A DNA stretch of 64,000 bases. Origin: Deltaproteobacteria bacterium (lineage in GTDB: Bacteria > Desulfobacterota > Desulfomonilia > Desulfomonilales > Desulfomonilaceae). A program made the position numbers and the translations under genes. The DNA lies in assembly GCA_016875095.1 (NCBI GenBank), contig VGSG01000010.1:1-64000 (forward strand), given 5' to 3'. This document shows, piece after piece, positions 54,551 to 63,732 of this stretch (position 1 is the stretch's first letter; each line of letters starts with the position of its first letter). The notes beneath the pieces were generated by a model, which did no database searches, was not told the DNA's origin, and saw nothing but the letters and a program-made list of their open reading frames with translations.

Positions 54551-55381
54551 ATGAGTCCATCTGACACGCCTTATCATTTCATCGATCCTGTGCTGTGGCG
54601 GATCGGACCGTTGGAACTCAGGTGGTACGGGCTGATGTACCTGATCGGGTTCATTGGGGCCTATTTCATTATTCGATCCGAGCTGAAGCGGAAGCAGGGG
54701 CCCATTCCGGTGGAGGCCGCGGACGACTTCCTGTTCTACTTGATACTGGGTCTGCTCATCGGCGCGCGCGTCGGGTACGTGCTCATCTACAATTTCCGGG
54801 CTTACTTGGAAGCGCCCTGGGAAGCGCTCGCTCTTTGGCGCGGCGGGATGAGCTTTCATGGGGGGTTGGTAGGAATCATCGTCGCGGGATTCCTCTTCAT
54901 GCGACGGTGGAAGGCCCCGTTCCTTGCCCTCACGGATATCGCGGCCGTGGCCGCGCCCATAGGTCTCATGTTCGGGCGGATTGGGAACTTCATCAACGGT
55001 GAATTGTACGGAAGGGTAACGGACCTTCCTTGGGGCGTCGTCTTCCCCGTGGCCGGCCCCGATCCTCGGCATCCATCACAACTGTACGAGGCGTTTCTCG
55101 AGGGCCCTGTGTTGTTCGGGATACTCTGGCGCCTCCGAACCAGGGTTCGTCACACGGGCTATTTGAGCGCGGCGTTTCTCGTTTTGTACGGCGCGTTCAG
55201 ATTTTGTCTGGAATTCCTACGCGAACCCGACGCGCAGTTGGGCTATTTCTTTACCTGGTTCACCATGGGCCAGCTCCTGTGCTTGGGGATGATCGCGCTT
55301 GGTGCCGCGATCTTCCTCCGTACAAGCCTTGGCGCGGAGACGAGGCCCTCGCAAGAGGACCGTCAGGGATCCGACTCGTAA
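54551..55381 (+). CDS. lgt: Prolipoprotein diacylglyceryl transferase Lgt
   Basis: 276 residues, seven predicted membrane helices. The signature GRIGNFINGELYGRVTD is at about 141-157; ELRWYGLMYLIGF near the N terminus and MSFHGGLVGII carry the conserved His and Arg region. It transfers diacylglycerol from phosphatidylglycerol to the lipobox cysteine of prolipoproteins, the first step of lipoprotein maturation. The TPR-CHAT gene starts 84 nt downstream on the same strand. Confidence 0.96.
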   Translation: MSPSDTPYHFIDPVLWRIGPLELRWYGLMYLIGFIGAYFIIRSELKRKQGPIPVEAADDFLFYLILGLLIGARVGYVLIYNFRAYLEAPWEALALWRGGMSFHGGLVGIIVAGFLFMRRWKAPFLALTDIAAVAAPIGLMFGRIGNFINGELYGRVTDLPWGVVFPVAGPDPRHPSQLYEAFLEGPVLFGILWRLRTRVRHTGYLSAAFLVLYGAFRFCLEFLREPDAQLGYFFTWFTMGQLLCLGMIALGAAIFLRTSLGAETRPSQEDRQGSDS

Positions 55382-55465
55382 ACGTCCACACATCCGGGCC
55401 GGCGGGGCTCTCGGCGCCGGTTCCGGACAATGACGAACGCGCTTTCCAGCGAGGGTGAAAGCACG

Positions 55466-58400
55466 ATGAACCAAAACGGAAAACAGCCGAGCGCGGCGAA
55501 CTTCTTTCTGATCGCAGTGTTAGTGGCGTTGATTCTTGAAGCTTTGTGGGCAATACCGGATCTCGCCCGCGCGGAGCCGAATGAGGCGCGGCCTCTTGGC
55601 GGCGCGCGTATTGATGCGCTTCTGAGCGGCGGCCGAGCAGCGAACTTGGCCGCTATAGACAGTCCGCGGAGCGCCGAACCGGATGTGGGGCCACCGCCTC
55701 AGTCAAGCCAAGAATTGAAAGAGAGGGACGCGAAACCACCGATTGTGGCGCCGCAAGCGCCGGAAGCGTCCCCGGCCGACGCCTCTCACAAGAACAGCGC
55801 CGCATCCTCGGGAAAACCCGCGCTACAGCCCGAGCCCAAACAGGCAGACCCGAGTGACGCGGGAGACTCGCTCAAGAGCGCTCGAGGGCTTTTTCAGAAG
55901 GAAGAATACACCCAGTCTCTCGAGGCATTCCGGGTCGCTCTCTTCAAGAGCGAGAAGGCCGGTGATCAGAAAACCGCGGCCATGGCGCTATACGGCATGG
56001 CGCAGGCGCTCAATAAACTTAGCCAAGACGAGGAGGCCCTCAAGAGTCTCCAGCGCTCGATTCAGATAAACCAGACGCAGAAGAACGCGCGGGCCAGGAG
56101 CCTGGACCATCTGCTCATGGGCCGCATCCTGATCGGGCAAAGTCGCTACCAGCCGGCGATGGAAGCCTTTCAGGAAGCCCTGAAGCTTTTGCCGGAGTCC
56201 GAGGACGCCGAGCGTCCGCGTCTGCACCAGGACATGGCCACATGCCATTTGCGGCTGAATCACTTTGCCGAAGCTGTCGGCGAGTACAATCGTTTGATCG
56301 CGTTCTATGTGAAGAAGGGCAATGAGAAGGAGGCCGCGCGCATTCACGTTCTGATAGGAGACATGAAGGTCTCCCGATCTGATTACCAGAATGGGAGAGC
56401 GAGCTATCAGAAGGCTGAGGCCGTTTACCGCAGGTTGAACCGGCGCAAGGAGCTGGGAGAAACCCTGTTCAGACTTGCGTACGTGAGCCAGCTCACCAGC
56501 GATCTCAAAGCAGCGCAGGACGAGGTGAAGGAAGGGCAATCCTTTCTCAGCGGCGAGACAGAGAGCGATTTCGACGCGCTTCCCCTCCTGGTGAACGGAC
56601 AAGTCGCTTTCAACCGAGGGGACATGGCAGCGGCGTTCAAAAGCGTTTCCGCCGCGCTCAATTTCTACAACCAGGCCGGGGATCGCATCATGGCCGCTCG
56701 CGCCTTGCTCGCCTTGGCCAGGATCGAGGAGGCGCGCGCGCGTTTCAGCGCGGGCCTGAGACTGGCGGGCAGCGCATTGAACGACTTCCGGGCGCTCTCG
56801 GATCCCGGTGGCGAGTGCGCGGCGATCCTTTTGATCGGCGAGGTCTATTTCCAGCAGGGCTATGCCCAAAAAGCCCTGGAGTATGCCCAAGAGGCCCTTG
56901 CCCTTGCCAAGAAGATCAACGACGCGACTCAAATGATCGAATCGCGCATTCTCGTCGCGGATATACACGCAATCATGGGGGACGTGGATTTCGCGTGGAA
57001 GCTCCTCAAAGAGGCTGCACAGGACTCCTCATCAAACGTGAACCGCAGAACCAGGGCTCGGGTGCGGCTTGCCGTAGCTCGTTTCCGGCTTGCCAGGGAC
57101 GCGTCAGAACCGGTGCTCAAGGCTGCAGAGTCGGCTCGGAAGCTCTTCGAGGAGATAGACGACACGCGCGGCGCGGCCGATTGCGACCTCGTGATCGGAC
57201 AGGCGCTGGAACTGCGCGGGGAACGTCAAAAGGCTCTTGCCATGTTCGAGCAAGCTCTTCGGGCTTATCGGGCCACATGGGACAGACTGGGGGAAGGCAA
57301 GGCGCTGACGGCGTTTGGAATCCACCACAAGAACGCGGGTGATTACGAGCAGGCTCTAAAATTCTTCGGCGAAGCGCAAGATCTTCTCCAGGGTATTCAG
57401 GATCGAAGGGGATACGCGGCGAACCTGACCAATATCGGCAACATCCTCAAACACAAGAATAGCATTCCCGAATCGGTGCGAAACCTGGAGCAAGCGCTAC
57501 AAGTCTATCGTGAACTCTCCGACAAGAAAGGCGAGGCCGACATCCTAACCAATCTTGGGAATGTCCTTGCGGCCCGTGGATCTCAGTCCGAGGCCCTGGA
57601 CAAGCTCTCCAGCGCGCTTGCGCGGCACCGCGAGATCCAGGATCTGCGAGGCGTGGCCACGGACCTTACCGGCATGGGACGCGTCCATCTTGGCAAGGGA
57701 GAGTTGCAGAGCGCGGCTTCCTGTTTGGAAGAAGCATGGAAGGTCAACAGGCGGATCAGTAATCCCAGAGGCGACGTGGCCATCCTTTCGGAACTGGCAA
57801 TGCTGGAACGGGCTAAGCGGAACACTGCAAAGGCAATGGAATTGTTGAAAAAAGCCCTCAAGCTCTCCCAGGAGATTGACGACTCCCGCTCGGTGTCCGC
57901 GGTCAGACTGAAGATGGCCACGGTGCTCCAGGAAGCGGGTCAATACGATCAGGCGCTCTCCATGCTCGTGCAGACCTTGGAGATCATGAAGGCCCAGGGA
58001 GATCGGAAGGGTGAACTGTGGGCTCTGGGTGAACTGGGCATTACCCAGGCTAAGATGGGTGATTACGAAAACGCCCTCACGAATCTCCGCAGGGCCACGG
58101 AACTGCGCACCGAGCTTGGTCTTCCCGCGTCCCTTGCTCGTGACCTTGATTTTCACCTAGGTGAGATCCATGAAGGCTTCAAGGACTATGAACAGGCCCT
58201 GGAGCATTATCAGAAATCTCTGGCAATGGCTCAGGTCGCGGGGACCAACAGCACGCTCGGACGAGTTTATCATCGGATCGGAAGCGTTTACTACCAACTG
58301 GAAGAATATACGAAGGCCCAGGAATTCTTCGAAGATGCCCTGAGAGTTCATTCGGAGATTCGCAATCCCCATATGCAGCAGAGTGAACTGATCCAGCTCG

Positions 58401-60541
58401 GGGACATCCTCAGCAAGCTGGGAGACCCTGAACAGGCTCTCAAGCGGCAGATGGAGGCGCTTGCCATCACCAAGAAGACCCTGGACGCAAGAGAGGAAAC
58501 CCGGGTGCTCACCCGCGTCGGCACACTCAACCAGATGCTCGGACGGCCGCGGGTCGCGCTGGAGTATTACAAGGAAGCGAAGGAAAAGCGCTCCAAGATA
58601 GGGGACAAACGAGGCGTAAACGAGAACTTGCTCCAGATCGCGCTGGTGACCTCCATTCTCGGCAGTTTTGAGGAGGCTGTGGAGCACCTCAAAGAAGCGC
58701 TGGAAATATCCCAGTGCGGGGAAGACCGGGGGATGCTCTGGAAAGCATATTTTATTATGGGCCGAGCCCTCCAGAGCAAGAAGCGGTACGGCGAAGCCCT
58801 TGAATCGTACCGCAAAGCCATAACCATCCTCGAATCCACGGAGGCGGACATCGCTGAGGAGTCGGAAGAGGACAACTTCATTTTTGGCGGCAAACGGGCG
58901 TTGTTCGAGACGACGCTGAAGGTTCTGATGCAGCTCGCGCGCAAAGATCCCGAAGGCGCTTACGACAACCAGGCCCTGAGAATTGCGGAACGGCTCAAGG
59001 CTGCGTCCTTCGAAAACACACTCTCTCGCATCAATGTAGAGAGCTTCTCGGACTTGCCTCACGAGCTGTTGATCAGGGAAAAGAGCCTACGACTGACCCT
59101 CCGGACACTTGACAGTAAGCTGGTGACGGAACTCTCCGCAGCGAGTCCCGATCAGGGACAGATCGACAAACTCCTTGAGGAGCGGAGGGGAAAAGAAAAA
59201 GCATTCAGAGAACTCAAAGACCGTTTTACCAAAGAGTTCCCTGCCTATGCCGGTTTACGTTATCCGAAGCCCGTTTCCGTCCATCAGCTCCAGAAAGAAA
59301 CCATAGATCCTCACGAAGCCGTAATAGCATTCATGGTGACCCGGAGTAACACGTACATCTTCGCAATGGACAAGACTCGGTTTCACACCTTTTCCGTGGA
59401 TTATTCCGAGAAAGACCTGGAACGTGACGTCGGCGCGCTCATCAAACCTCTTCACAGGTCCGATACCCAGGCGAACTGGGACGTCTCCGTGGCCTACAGG
59501 CTCTATGATCGACTGATACGTCCGGTGGAGTATTTTTTGGCGACAAAGAAGACCGTAACCATAATTCCCCACGGGGCGCTGGCGTCGCTCCCCTTTGAAA
59601 TGCTCGTGTCATCCAAAGAGCACGCAGGGAAACGCTTCTGGTCACCCACAGACCAGCCGAGTTACCTCCTGGAAAAGTACGGGTTCTGCTATGCGCCATC
59701 AGCGTCGGTTCTGTCGTGGCTCCGCACGAGGCAGCGGGGCAGGGACCCGGGATGGAGCCTAGTTGCCTTTGGGGACGCTGTATATCAAGATCCGGAGCAC
59801 AAAAAGGAATTGAATAGCGGCGCGGACAGACTTTTGGCCGCATTCAGCGTCAGATCCGAGGCGGCCCGGAACAGCAACTTACGGCCGTTGCCCGGCGCGC
59901 GCAAAGAAATCTCCGAGATCGCACGACTCATGGGGGGGCCGGTTCAGGTCTACCTGGGAGCTGACGCTACGGAAAGCCTCTTCAAGAAGGCGGATCTCGG
60001 GCGGTATCGGTACGTGCATCTGGCTACACACGGAGTGCTCCTCAGTGGCCTGAGCAAATTCTGGCAGCAGCCTGCCATCGTATTTTCTCTGTATGGTGAC
60101 AAGGACAACGACGGTTTTCTCCAGCTTGGCGAAGTCTTTGGCCTCAAGCTCAACGCGGACCTGGTTGTGCTCTCCTCCTGTCTCTCTCCCACGGATCAGG
60201 AGGCGGTCATCAATAACGGATTGGAAGGTCTGGCGCGAGCATTCCTCTTCGCCGGCGCGGATTCGGCGATTCTGAGCATGTGGCAGGCAAATGACGAGAG
60301 CACTGCCAATCTCTTTATCGAGATGTACAAAGGGCTCAAAGAAGGCTCTAAGGCCGAGGGTCTCCGACAGGCCAAGCTAAAGCTGCTCAAAGACAAAGCC
60401 ACCAGCCATCCCTATTACTGGGCCCCTTTCGTCCTCGTGGGAATGTGGAAGGTCAGGGTTCCCCCTCGACCGGAAGAAGTTGATCCTGCAAACCTTCGAT
60501 TCCAGGGACTTTCCACCTGGCGGAAGTTGCTCAGCAGATAG
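55466..60541 (+). CDS. Giant exported TPR-CHAT protein (putative caspase-like protease)
   Basis: 1691 residues. A signal sequence or anchor (NFFLIAVLVALILEALWAIP, about 11-30) has no lipobox. A low-complexity Pro/Ala linker follows to about 130. About 25 tetratricopeptide repeats with Rapsyn/LGN-like spacing cover about 133-1150. A helical spacer precedes a C-terminal CHAT domain from about 1285 to 1670. The caspase-type dyad is present: His1522 in VHLATHG and Cys1572 in VVLSSC, 50 residues apart as in CHAT/separase peptidases. The end WAPFVLVGMWKV is typical. CHAT proteins cut specific partners once their TPR region is triggered; known cases include Csx29 and gasdermin activators. Its export and its position after lgt set this one apart. 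The substrate is unknown. Confidence 0.9.
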   Translation: MNQNGKQPSAANFFLIAVLVALILEALWAIPDLARAEPNEARPLGGARIDALLSGGRAANLAAIDSPRSAEPDVGPPPQSSQELKERDAKPPIVAPQAPEASPADASHKNSAASSGKPALQPEPKQADPSDAGDSLKSARGLFQKEEYTQSLEAFRVALFKSEKAGDQKTAAMALYGMAQALNKLSQDEEALKSLQRSIQINQTQKNARARSLDHLLMGRILIGQSRYQPAMEAFQEALKLLPESEDAERPRLHQDMATCHLRLNHFAEAVGEYNRLIAFYVKKGNEKEAARIHVLIGDMKVSRSDYQNGRASYQKAEAVYRRLNRRKELGETLFRLAYVSQLTSDLKAAQDEVKEGQSFLSGETESDFDALPLLVNGQVAFNRGDMAAAFKSVSAALNFYNQAGDRIMAARALLALARIEEARARFSAGLRLAGSALNDFRALSDPGGECAAILLIGEVYFQQGYAQKALEYAQEALALAKKINDATQMIESRILVADIHAIMGDVDFAWKLLKEAAQDSSSNVNRRTRARVRLAVARFRLARDASEPVLKAAESARKLFEEIDDTRGAADCDLVIGQALELRGERQKALAMFEQALRAYRATWDRLGEGKALTAFGIHHKNAGDYEQALKFFGEAQDLLQGIQDRRGYAANLTNIGNILKHKNSIPESVRNLEQALQVYRELSDKKGEADILTNLGNVLAARGSQSEALDKLSSALARHREIQDLRGVATDLTGMGRVHLGKGELQSAASCLEEAWKVNRRISNPRGDVAILSELAMLERAKRNTAKAMELLKKALKLSQEIDDSRSVSAVRLKMATVLQEAGQYDQALSMLVQTLEIMKAQGDRKGELWALGELGITQAKMGDYENALTNLRRATELRTELGLPASLARDLDFHLGEIHEGFKDYEQALEHYQKSLAMAQVAGTNSTLGRVYHRIGSVYYQLEEYTKAQEFFEDALRVHSEIRNPHMQQSELIQLGDILSKLGDPEQALKRQMEALAITKKTLDAREETRVLTRVGTLNQMLGRPRVALEYYKEAKEKRSKIGDKRGVNENLLQIALVTSILGSFEEAVEHLKEALEISQCGEDRGMLWKAYFIMGRALQSKKRYGEALESYRKAITILESTEADIAEESEEDNFIFGGKRALFETTLKVLMQLARKDPEGAYDNQALRIAERLKAASFENTLSRINVESFSDLPHELLIREKSLRLTLRTLDSKLVTELSAASPDQGQIDKLLEERRGKEKAFRELKDRFTKEFPAYAGLRYPKPVSVHQLQKETIDPHEAVIAFMVTRSNTYIFAMDKTRFHTFSVDYSEKDLERDVGALIKPLHRSDTQANWDVSVAYRLYDRLIRPVEYFLATKKTVTIIPHGALASLPFEMLVSSKEHAGKRFWSPTDQPSYLLEKYGFCYAPSASVLSWLRTRQRGRDPGWSLVAFGDAVYQDPEHKKELNSGADRLLAAFSVRSEAARNSNLRPLPGARKEISEIARLMGGPVQVYLGADATESLFKKADLGRYRYVHLATHGVLLSGLSKFWQQPAIVFSLYGDKDNDGFLQLGEVFGLKLNADLVVLSSCLSPTDQEAVINNGLEGLARAFLFAGADSAILSMWQANDESTANLFIEMYKGLKEGSKAEGLRQAKLKLLKDKATSHPYYWAPFVLVGMWKVRVPPRPEEVDPANLRFQGLSTWRKLLSR

Positions 60542-60892
60542 GAACACCGGATCAGGGCCTGCTGATTGAATCACCTGCGTAAGGGCGGTAGGCAGGAAGT
60601 TGGCCGGCTCCCTGCACTATCGCAAATGCCACTGATAATGTCCGATTGCGAAAGGGCGCCCGTCGGGTATTGGTAGGCGCTGGCGCATCTTCCAAACAAA
60701 TCGAGTAGATCGGGCCCCCAGGGACGCCGGCCCTTACCGGTGTTCTCAGAGCGCGAGCGGCGCACGAGACCAAACATTGCGGCAACTGCTAAGGAGATTG
60801 CTCTTCACCACCCAGCTTACTTTTGGCAAAGACTATAGTCGGGACTTAATGCTATAGTGCCGGCCACCGGGAAAAGGAGGTCGGCCGGATTG
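60542..60892. repeat. 351-nt non-coding gap with a REP-like module
   Basis: No gene is supported here. CAGGGACGCCGGC at 60719-60731 followed by CTTACCGG copies a module found at 17799-17811. GGGCCCCC just before it may extend the palindrome. A separate 10-bp palindrome GACTATAGTC (60831-60840) lies near a possible TATAGT -10 box (60853-60858), about 35 nt before the next gene. Confidence 0.45.
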
Positions 60893-61165
60893 ATGGCAAA
60901 GCCATTCGTCGTCATCGCGCTGCTCCTCATGGCGGTCTCCGCGCACGCCACAGAGAAGAAGAGCTGCGCGGCCATGCAAAAGGAACTCAGCCGTCTCCGG
61001 ACCGAGTACCACGAATACGCTTCAGGCCAAGTTAGAGCTTCGGGGGAGATCTCCTTCGACAGGCTCTGCGAGATGCTCGACGGAATTATCAAGCTGAAGC
61101 AAGAAATGCGCGATTCAGACTGCAAAATAAGACAGCGAAAACAGGATATTAAGACAAAGCGATAG
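60893..61165 (+). CDS. Small exported coiled-coil hypothetical protein
   Basis: 90 residues: a signal peptide (MAKPFVVIALLLMAVSAHA) and a mature helical, highly charged part with cysteines in KKSCAAMQKE, DRLCEMLDG and RDSDCKIRQ. The strong AAAAGGAGG is about 12 nt before ATG 60893; a TTG at 60890 is also possible. No family is recognised. It lies downstream of the TPR-CHAT gene but 351 nt away, and 55 nt before the sirtuin gene. Confidence 0.6.
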   Translation: MAKPFVVIALLLMAVSAHATEKKSCAAMQKELSRLRTEYHEYASGQVRASGEISFDRLCEMLDGIIKLKQEMRDSDCKIRQRKQDIKTKR

Positions 61166-61220
61166 AAGGTTTCCGTGGCGGGAAATCTTTGAGAAGTCGT
61201 TGTCGAGATCGGAGAGAGGG

Positions 61221-62024
61221 ATGAGGGAGGAAGATATTCTCACCGCGGCGCGTGCGCTCCACGAAGCCCAGAGGGTCGTGGTCTTTACCGGCGCGGGAAT
61301 CTCCACCGAATCCGGCATTCCCGACTTCCGATCTCCGGGAGGCATCTGGTCGCGGTACAACCAAGACGATCTGACATACCAGAAGTTTCGCTCCCACGAG
61401 AAGTACCGGAAGCTCTATTGGGAATACGATCGGGCCCGATACCCTGCGATGCGGGACGCGGAACCAAATGCAGCCCACCGCGCGGTCGTTGAGATCGAGA
61501 AGACAGGCAAACTTGCAGCCCTGATAACCCAAAATATAGACGGACTGCACCAGAAAGCAGGCAGCTCGCGAGAGAAGACCTTCGAGCTACACGGCACGGT
61601 CAAGGAAGTCACGTGCCTCGATTGCCATCGCCGCTGGGACCGGGATGAGATCACCGGGAAGATGGAAGCGGAAAGGATCGAGGTCCCATACTGCGAGCAC
61701 TGCGGTGGTCCGCTCAAATGCGCCACCATCGCGTTCGGTCAGACATTGCCTGCGGAAGTGCTGGAACAGTCGTTCTTACATGCTCGAAATTGCGACCTTT
61801 TCCTCATCATTGGCTCCTCCCTGGTAGTGCAGCCCGCGTCCATGTTGCCGATAGAAGCCAAACGCAGCGGCGCGCGGCTCATTCTGATCAACCTTTCCGA
61901 AACCCCCTACGACCGGCTCATGGACGTAATCCTGCATGGCCTGGCCGGCCCCACAACCGAAGCGGTTATGCAAGAATTCCGAAAGCTTGAACAGTGTCAG
62001 GCTGGCGTTGTTCCAGCGGAATAA
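61221..62024 (+). CDS. Sir2-family NAD-dependent protein deacylase
   Basis: 267 residues from ATG 61221 (GGAGAGAGGG upstream). NAD-binding GAGISTESGIPDFRSPGG at about 29-46, TQNIDGLHQKAG, catalytic His in FELHGTV, a zinc ribbon with CLDCHRRW and CEHCGGPLK, then FGQTLP and GSSLVVQPA. It removes acyl groups from lysines, consuming NAD. The Tyr/Arg pair that marks CobB-type desuccinylases is not evident. No acetyltransferase gene is nearby. Confidence 0.93.
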   Translation: MREEDILTAARALHEAQRVVVFTGAGISTESGIPDFRSPGGIWSRYNQDDLTYQKFRSHEKYRKLYWEYDRARYPAMRDAEPNAAHRAVVEIEKTGKLAALITQNIDGLHQKAGSSREKTFELHGTVKEVTCLDCHRRWDRDEITGKMEAERIEVPYCEHCGGPLKCATIAFGQTLPAEVLEQSFLHARNCDLFLIIGSSLVVQPASMLPIEAKRSGARLILINLSETPYDRLMDVILHGLAGPTTEAVMQEFRKLEQCQAGVVPAE

Positions 62025-62048
62025 GGCTTTCGTGAGGCGGACGAGATT

Positions 62049-62083
62049 GCCCCTTTCTCCTCGTTTCCGGGGAGTAAAGGGGC
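62049..62083. terminator. Stem-loop between convergent sirtuin and rpsI genes
   Basis: GCCCCTTT-CTCC pairs with GGAG-T-AAAGGGGC (8 bp, a single bulge, then 4 bp) around a short loop in the 105-nt convergent gap. It is positioned to end transcription from both sides, but no long T-run follows on either strand. Confidence 0.5.
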
Positions 62084-62129
62084 TATCCGAAGAAATGTTT
62101 TGCGACGGGGTAACTGATTCGAGAAAGGA

Positions 62130-62522
62130 TTAACGTTTGGAGAACTGGAAGCTGGCCCGTGCTCCGCGCTTTCCGTACTTCTTACGTTCCTTAACTCTCG
62201 CGTCTCTGGTGAGAAAGCCCGCGGATTTCAGGACCGAGCGATAGGACGGATCGATTTCCAGCAGAGCTTTGCTGATACCGTGCTTCAAGGCCCCTGCCTG
62301 TCCCGAAAGGCCTCCGCCACGCACCGTTACTGACGCATCGAAGCGACCGGCGGTCTGCGTGAGCTCAAAGGGTTGAAGGATGATCATGCGGGAGGTCTGG
62401 CGGCCGAAGTACTCGTCTACGGGACGCCCATTCACAACTATCTTGCCGTTTCCCGGCTTCAGCCTCACCCGCGCTATGGCGCTTTTTCTCTTTCCGGTCG
62501 CGTAGAAATATTGCTGTTCCAT
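62130..62522 (-). CDS. rpsI: 30S ribosomal protein S9
   Basis: 130 residues. [20 protein letters not shown] at the start, then [21 protein letters not shown] and the conserved basic tail [17 protein letters not shown], whose last residues reach the ribosomal P site. Normal length. Follows rplM by 14 nt, the usual L13-S9 pair. Confidence 0.98.
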   Translation of the reverse strand: MEQQYFYATGKRKSAIARVRLKPGNGKIVVNGRPVDEYFGRQTSRMIILQPFELTQTAGRFDASVTVRGGGLSGQAGALKHGISKALLEIDPSYRSVLKSAGFLTRDARVKERKKYGKRGARASFQFSKR

Positions 62523-62536
62523 TCCGCTCTCCAGGA

Positions 62537-62965
62537 TTAGAACCGATGAACTTGAGGCTGTTGGGCCTCATGGGGGTGCTGGTCGCCCGAGTAAACCTTG
62601 AGCTTTTTCAGTTGGGCGCGACCGAGGGAGTTCTTGGGGAGCATTCCCCTGACGGCCAGCCAGAACATGCGTTCCGGCTTGTCCTTGATCATTTTTTCAG
62701 CCTTGGTGGATTTGAGTCCCCCGGGGTAGAAGCTGTGCCGGTAGTAGGTCTTCTGCTGGAGCTTCTTTCCTGTGAGACGCACTTTGGCCGCGTTGATGAC
62801 CACGACGAAATCCCCGGAATCCATGTGCGTTGCAAACTGGGGCTTATGTTTGCCCCTAAGCAACCGCGCGGTTTCGGAGGCGACGCGGCCGAGAACCATA
62901 TCTTTAGCGTCTATGAGCAGCCATTTTCGATCCACTTCCCCTTCGCGCGGGGTCCAGGTCTTCAT
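62537..62965 (-). CDS. rplM: 50S ribosomal protein L13
   Basis: 142 residues. Motifs include [37 protein letters not shown] and the [10 protein letters not shown] loop, then QHPHEAQQP near the end. It is an early-assembly protein of the large subunit. First of the rplM-rpsI operon. Confidence 0.98.
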   Translation of the reverse strand: MKTWTPREGEVDRKWLLIDAKDMVLGRVASETARLLRGKHKPQFATHMDSGDFVVVINAAKVRLTGKKLQQKTYYRHSFYPGGLKSTKAEKMIKDKPERMFWLAVRGMLPKNSLGRAQLKKLKVYSGDQHPHEAQQPQVHRF

Positions 62966-62995
62966 GAGACACCTCTTTGCATACGTAAACTTTGT

Positions 62996-63024
62996 TGTTT
63001 AGCAGCTTCCGAGCCTCATGTCAA
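62996..63024 (-). promoter_or_regulatory. Sigma70-like promoter of rplM-rpsI
   Basis: On the minus strand TTGACA (plus-strand 63019-63024), a 17-nt spacer and TAAACA (62996-63001) lie just upstream of rplM, between it and lptE. The -35 is a perfect consensus, the -10 moderate. Confidence 0.55.
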
Positions 63025-63037
63025 GGTTGCCGCCGCG

Positions 63038-63598
63038 CTAGAAATTCTCGTACAAGGACCGCTGCATATGTATGATAAGGTCGCGGATCATTTCGGATAT
63101 GGCTTTGCGCCTGTTGGTCAAGGTGCCCGCGACCGTGTCGGAAACCAGGTATGTCAAAGATGACGAAAGGGTCTTTTCCCAGAGGACTTTCTTGTTGTCC
63201 GCGCGCTCCAGGCTGCACGCGATATGAAGGGTTCCGTTGCGGGTAAGTTCTTTCCCGTCTGCGGTGTACGCGGCCGGGGTGTCTTCGTATGAAGTGATCA
63301 CGGTGTTCAGAACGGCGTTTCCGCCGCTCCGAACGGGTTTGAGCCTGGTTCCCACGGCAAATTCCGTGCGGAGATCGTTTGTCAGTTCGGTCTCTATTCC
63401 GGTAATGGTTGTCTTATTGAGTGCGCTCCTCACTTCGATGGTCCGAATCTCGCGAGGGAAGGGGGAGTCGTCGGGAGCGCCGCTGAATCGATAGCCACAG
63501 CCTCCCAGCGCCAGAAGGCCGACCAACACGGAATAGAGGAGCTTTTGCCTCGCGTCCCGCCGAGGTTTGGCGCCGGTTCGATTCTTACCTTGGATCAC
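63038..63598 (-). CDS. lptE: LptE-like LPS-assembly lipoprotein
   Basis: 186 residues. A basic start, a hydrophobic core and lipobox LALGGC place the lipidated cysteine at about residue 34 (CGYRFSG), the typical LptE beginning. The rest (REIRTIEVRSALNKT ... GIETELTNDLRTEF ... RRKAISEMIRDLI) matches the LptE/RlpB fold that plugs the LptD barrel at the outer membrane. It lies downstream of leuS, a common order, after a 134-nt gap with no gene seen. Confidence 0.88.
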   Translation of the reverse strand: MIQGKNRTGAKPRRDARQKLLYSVLVGLLALGGCGYRFSGAPDDSPFPREIRTIEVRSALNKTTITGIETELTNDLRTEFAVGTRLKPVRSGGNAVLNTVITSYEDTPAAYTADGKELTRNGTLHIACSLERADNKKVLWEKTLSSSLTYLVSDTVAGTLTNRRKAISEMIRDLIIHMQRSLYENF

Positions 63599-63732
63599 CT
63601 AACGTTCCCCACGCCGGAAACGTCCTTCCTTGACCTCGGCCCCGGTGACCGCGCGTCTTTGTAATGCCAGCCCGTGGCGCTGAAATCGCATTCGGAACTC
63701 CGGTTTGCCCTTGCGCCAAAACGGCCCACACT

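Noticed and set aside
55466-62024. CHAT protein plus Sir2 protein as a defence island
   Set aside because: The Sir2 protein is an ordinary deacylase, the CHAT protein is exported, and no toxin, nuclease or integrase genes accompany them.
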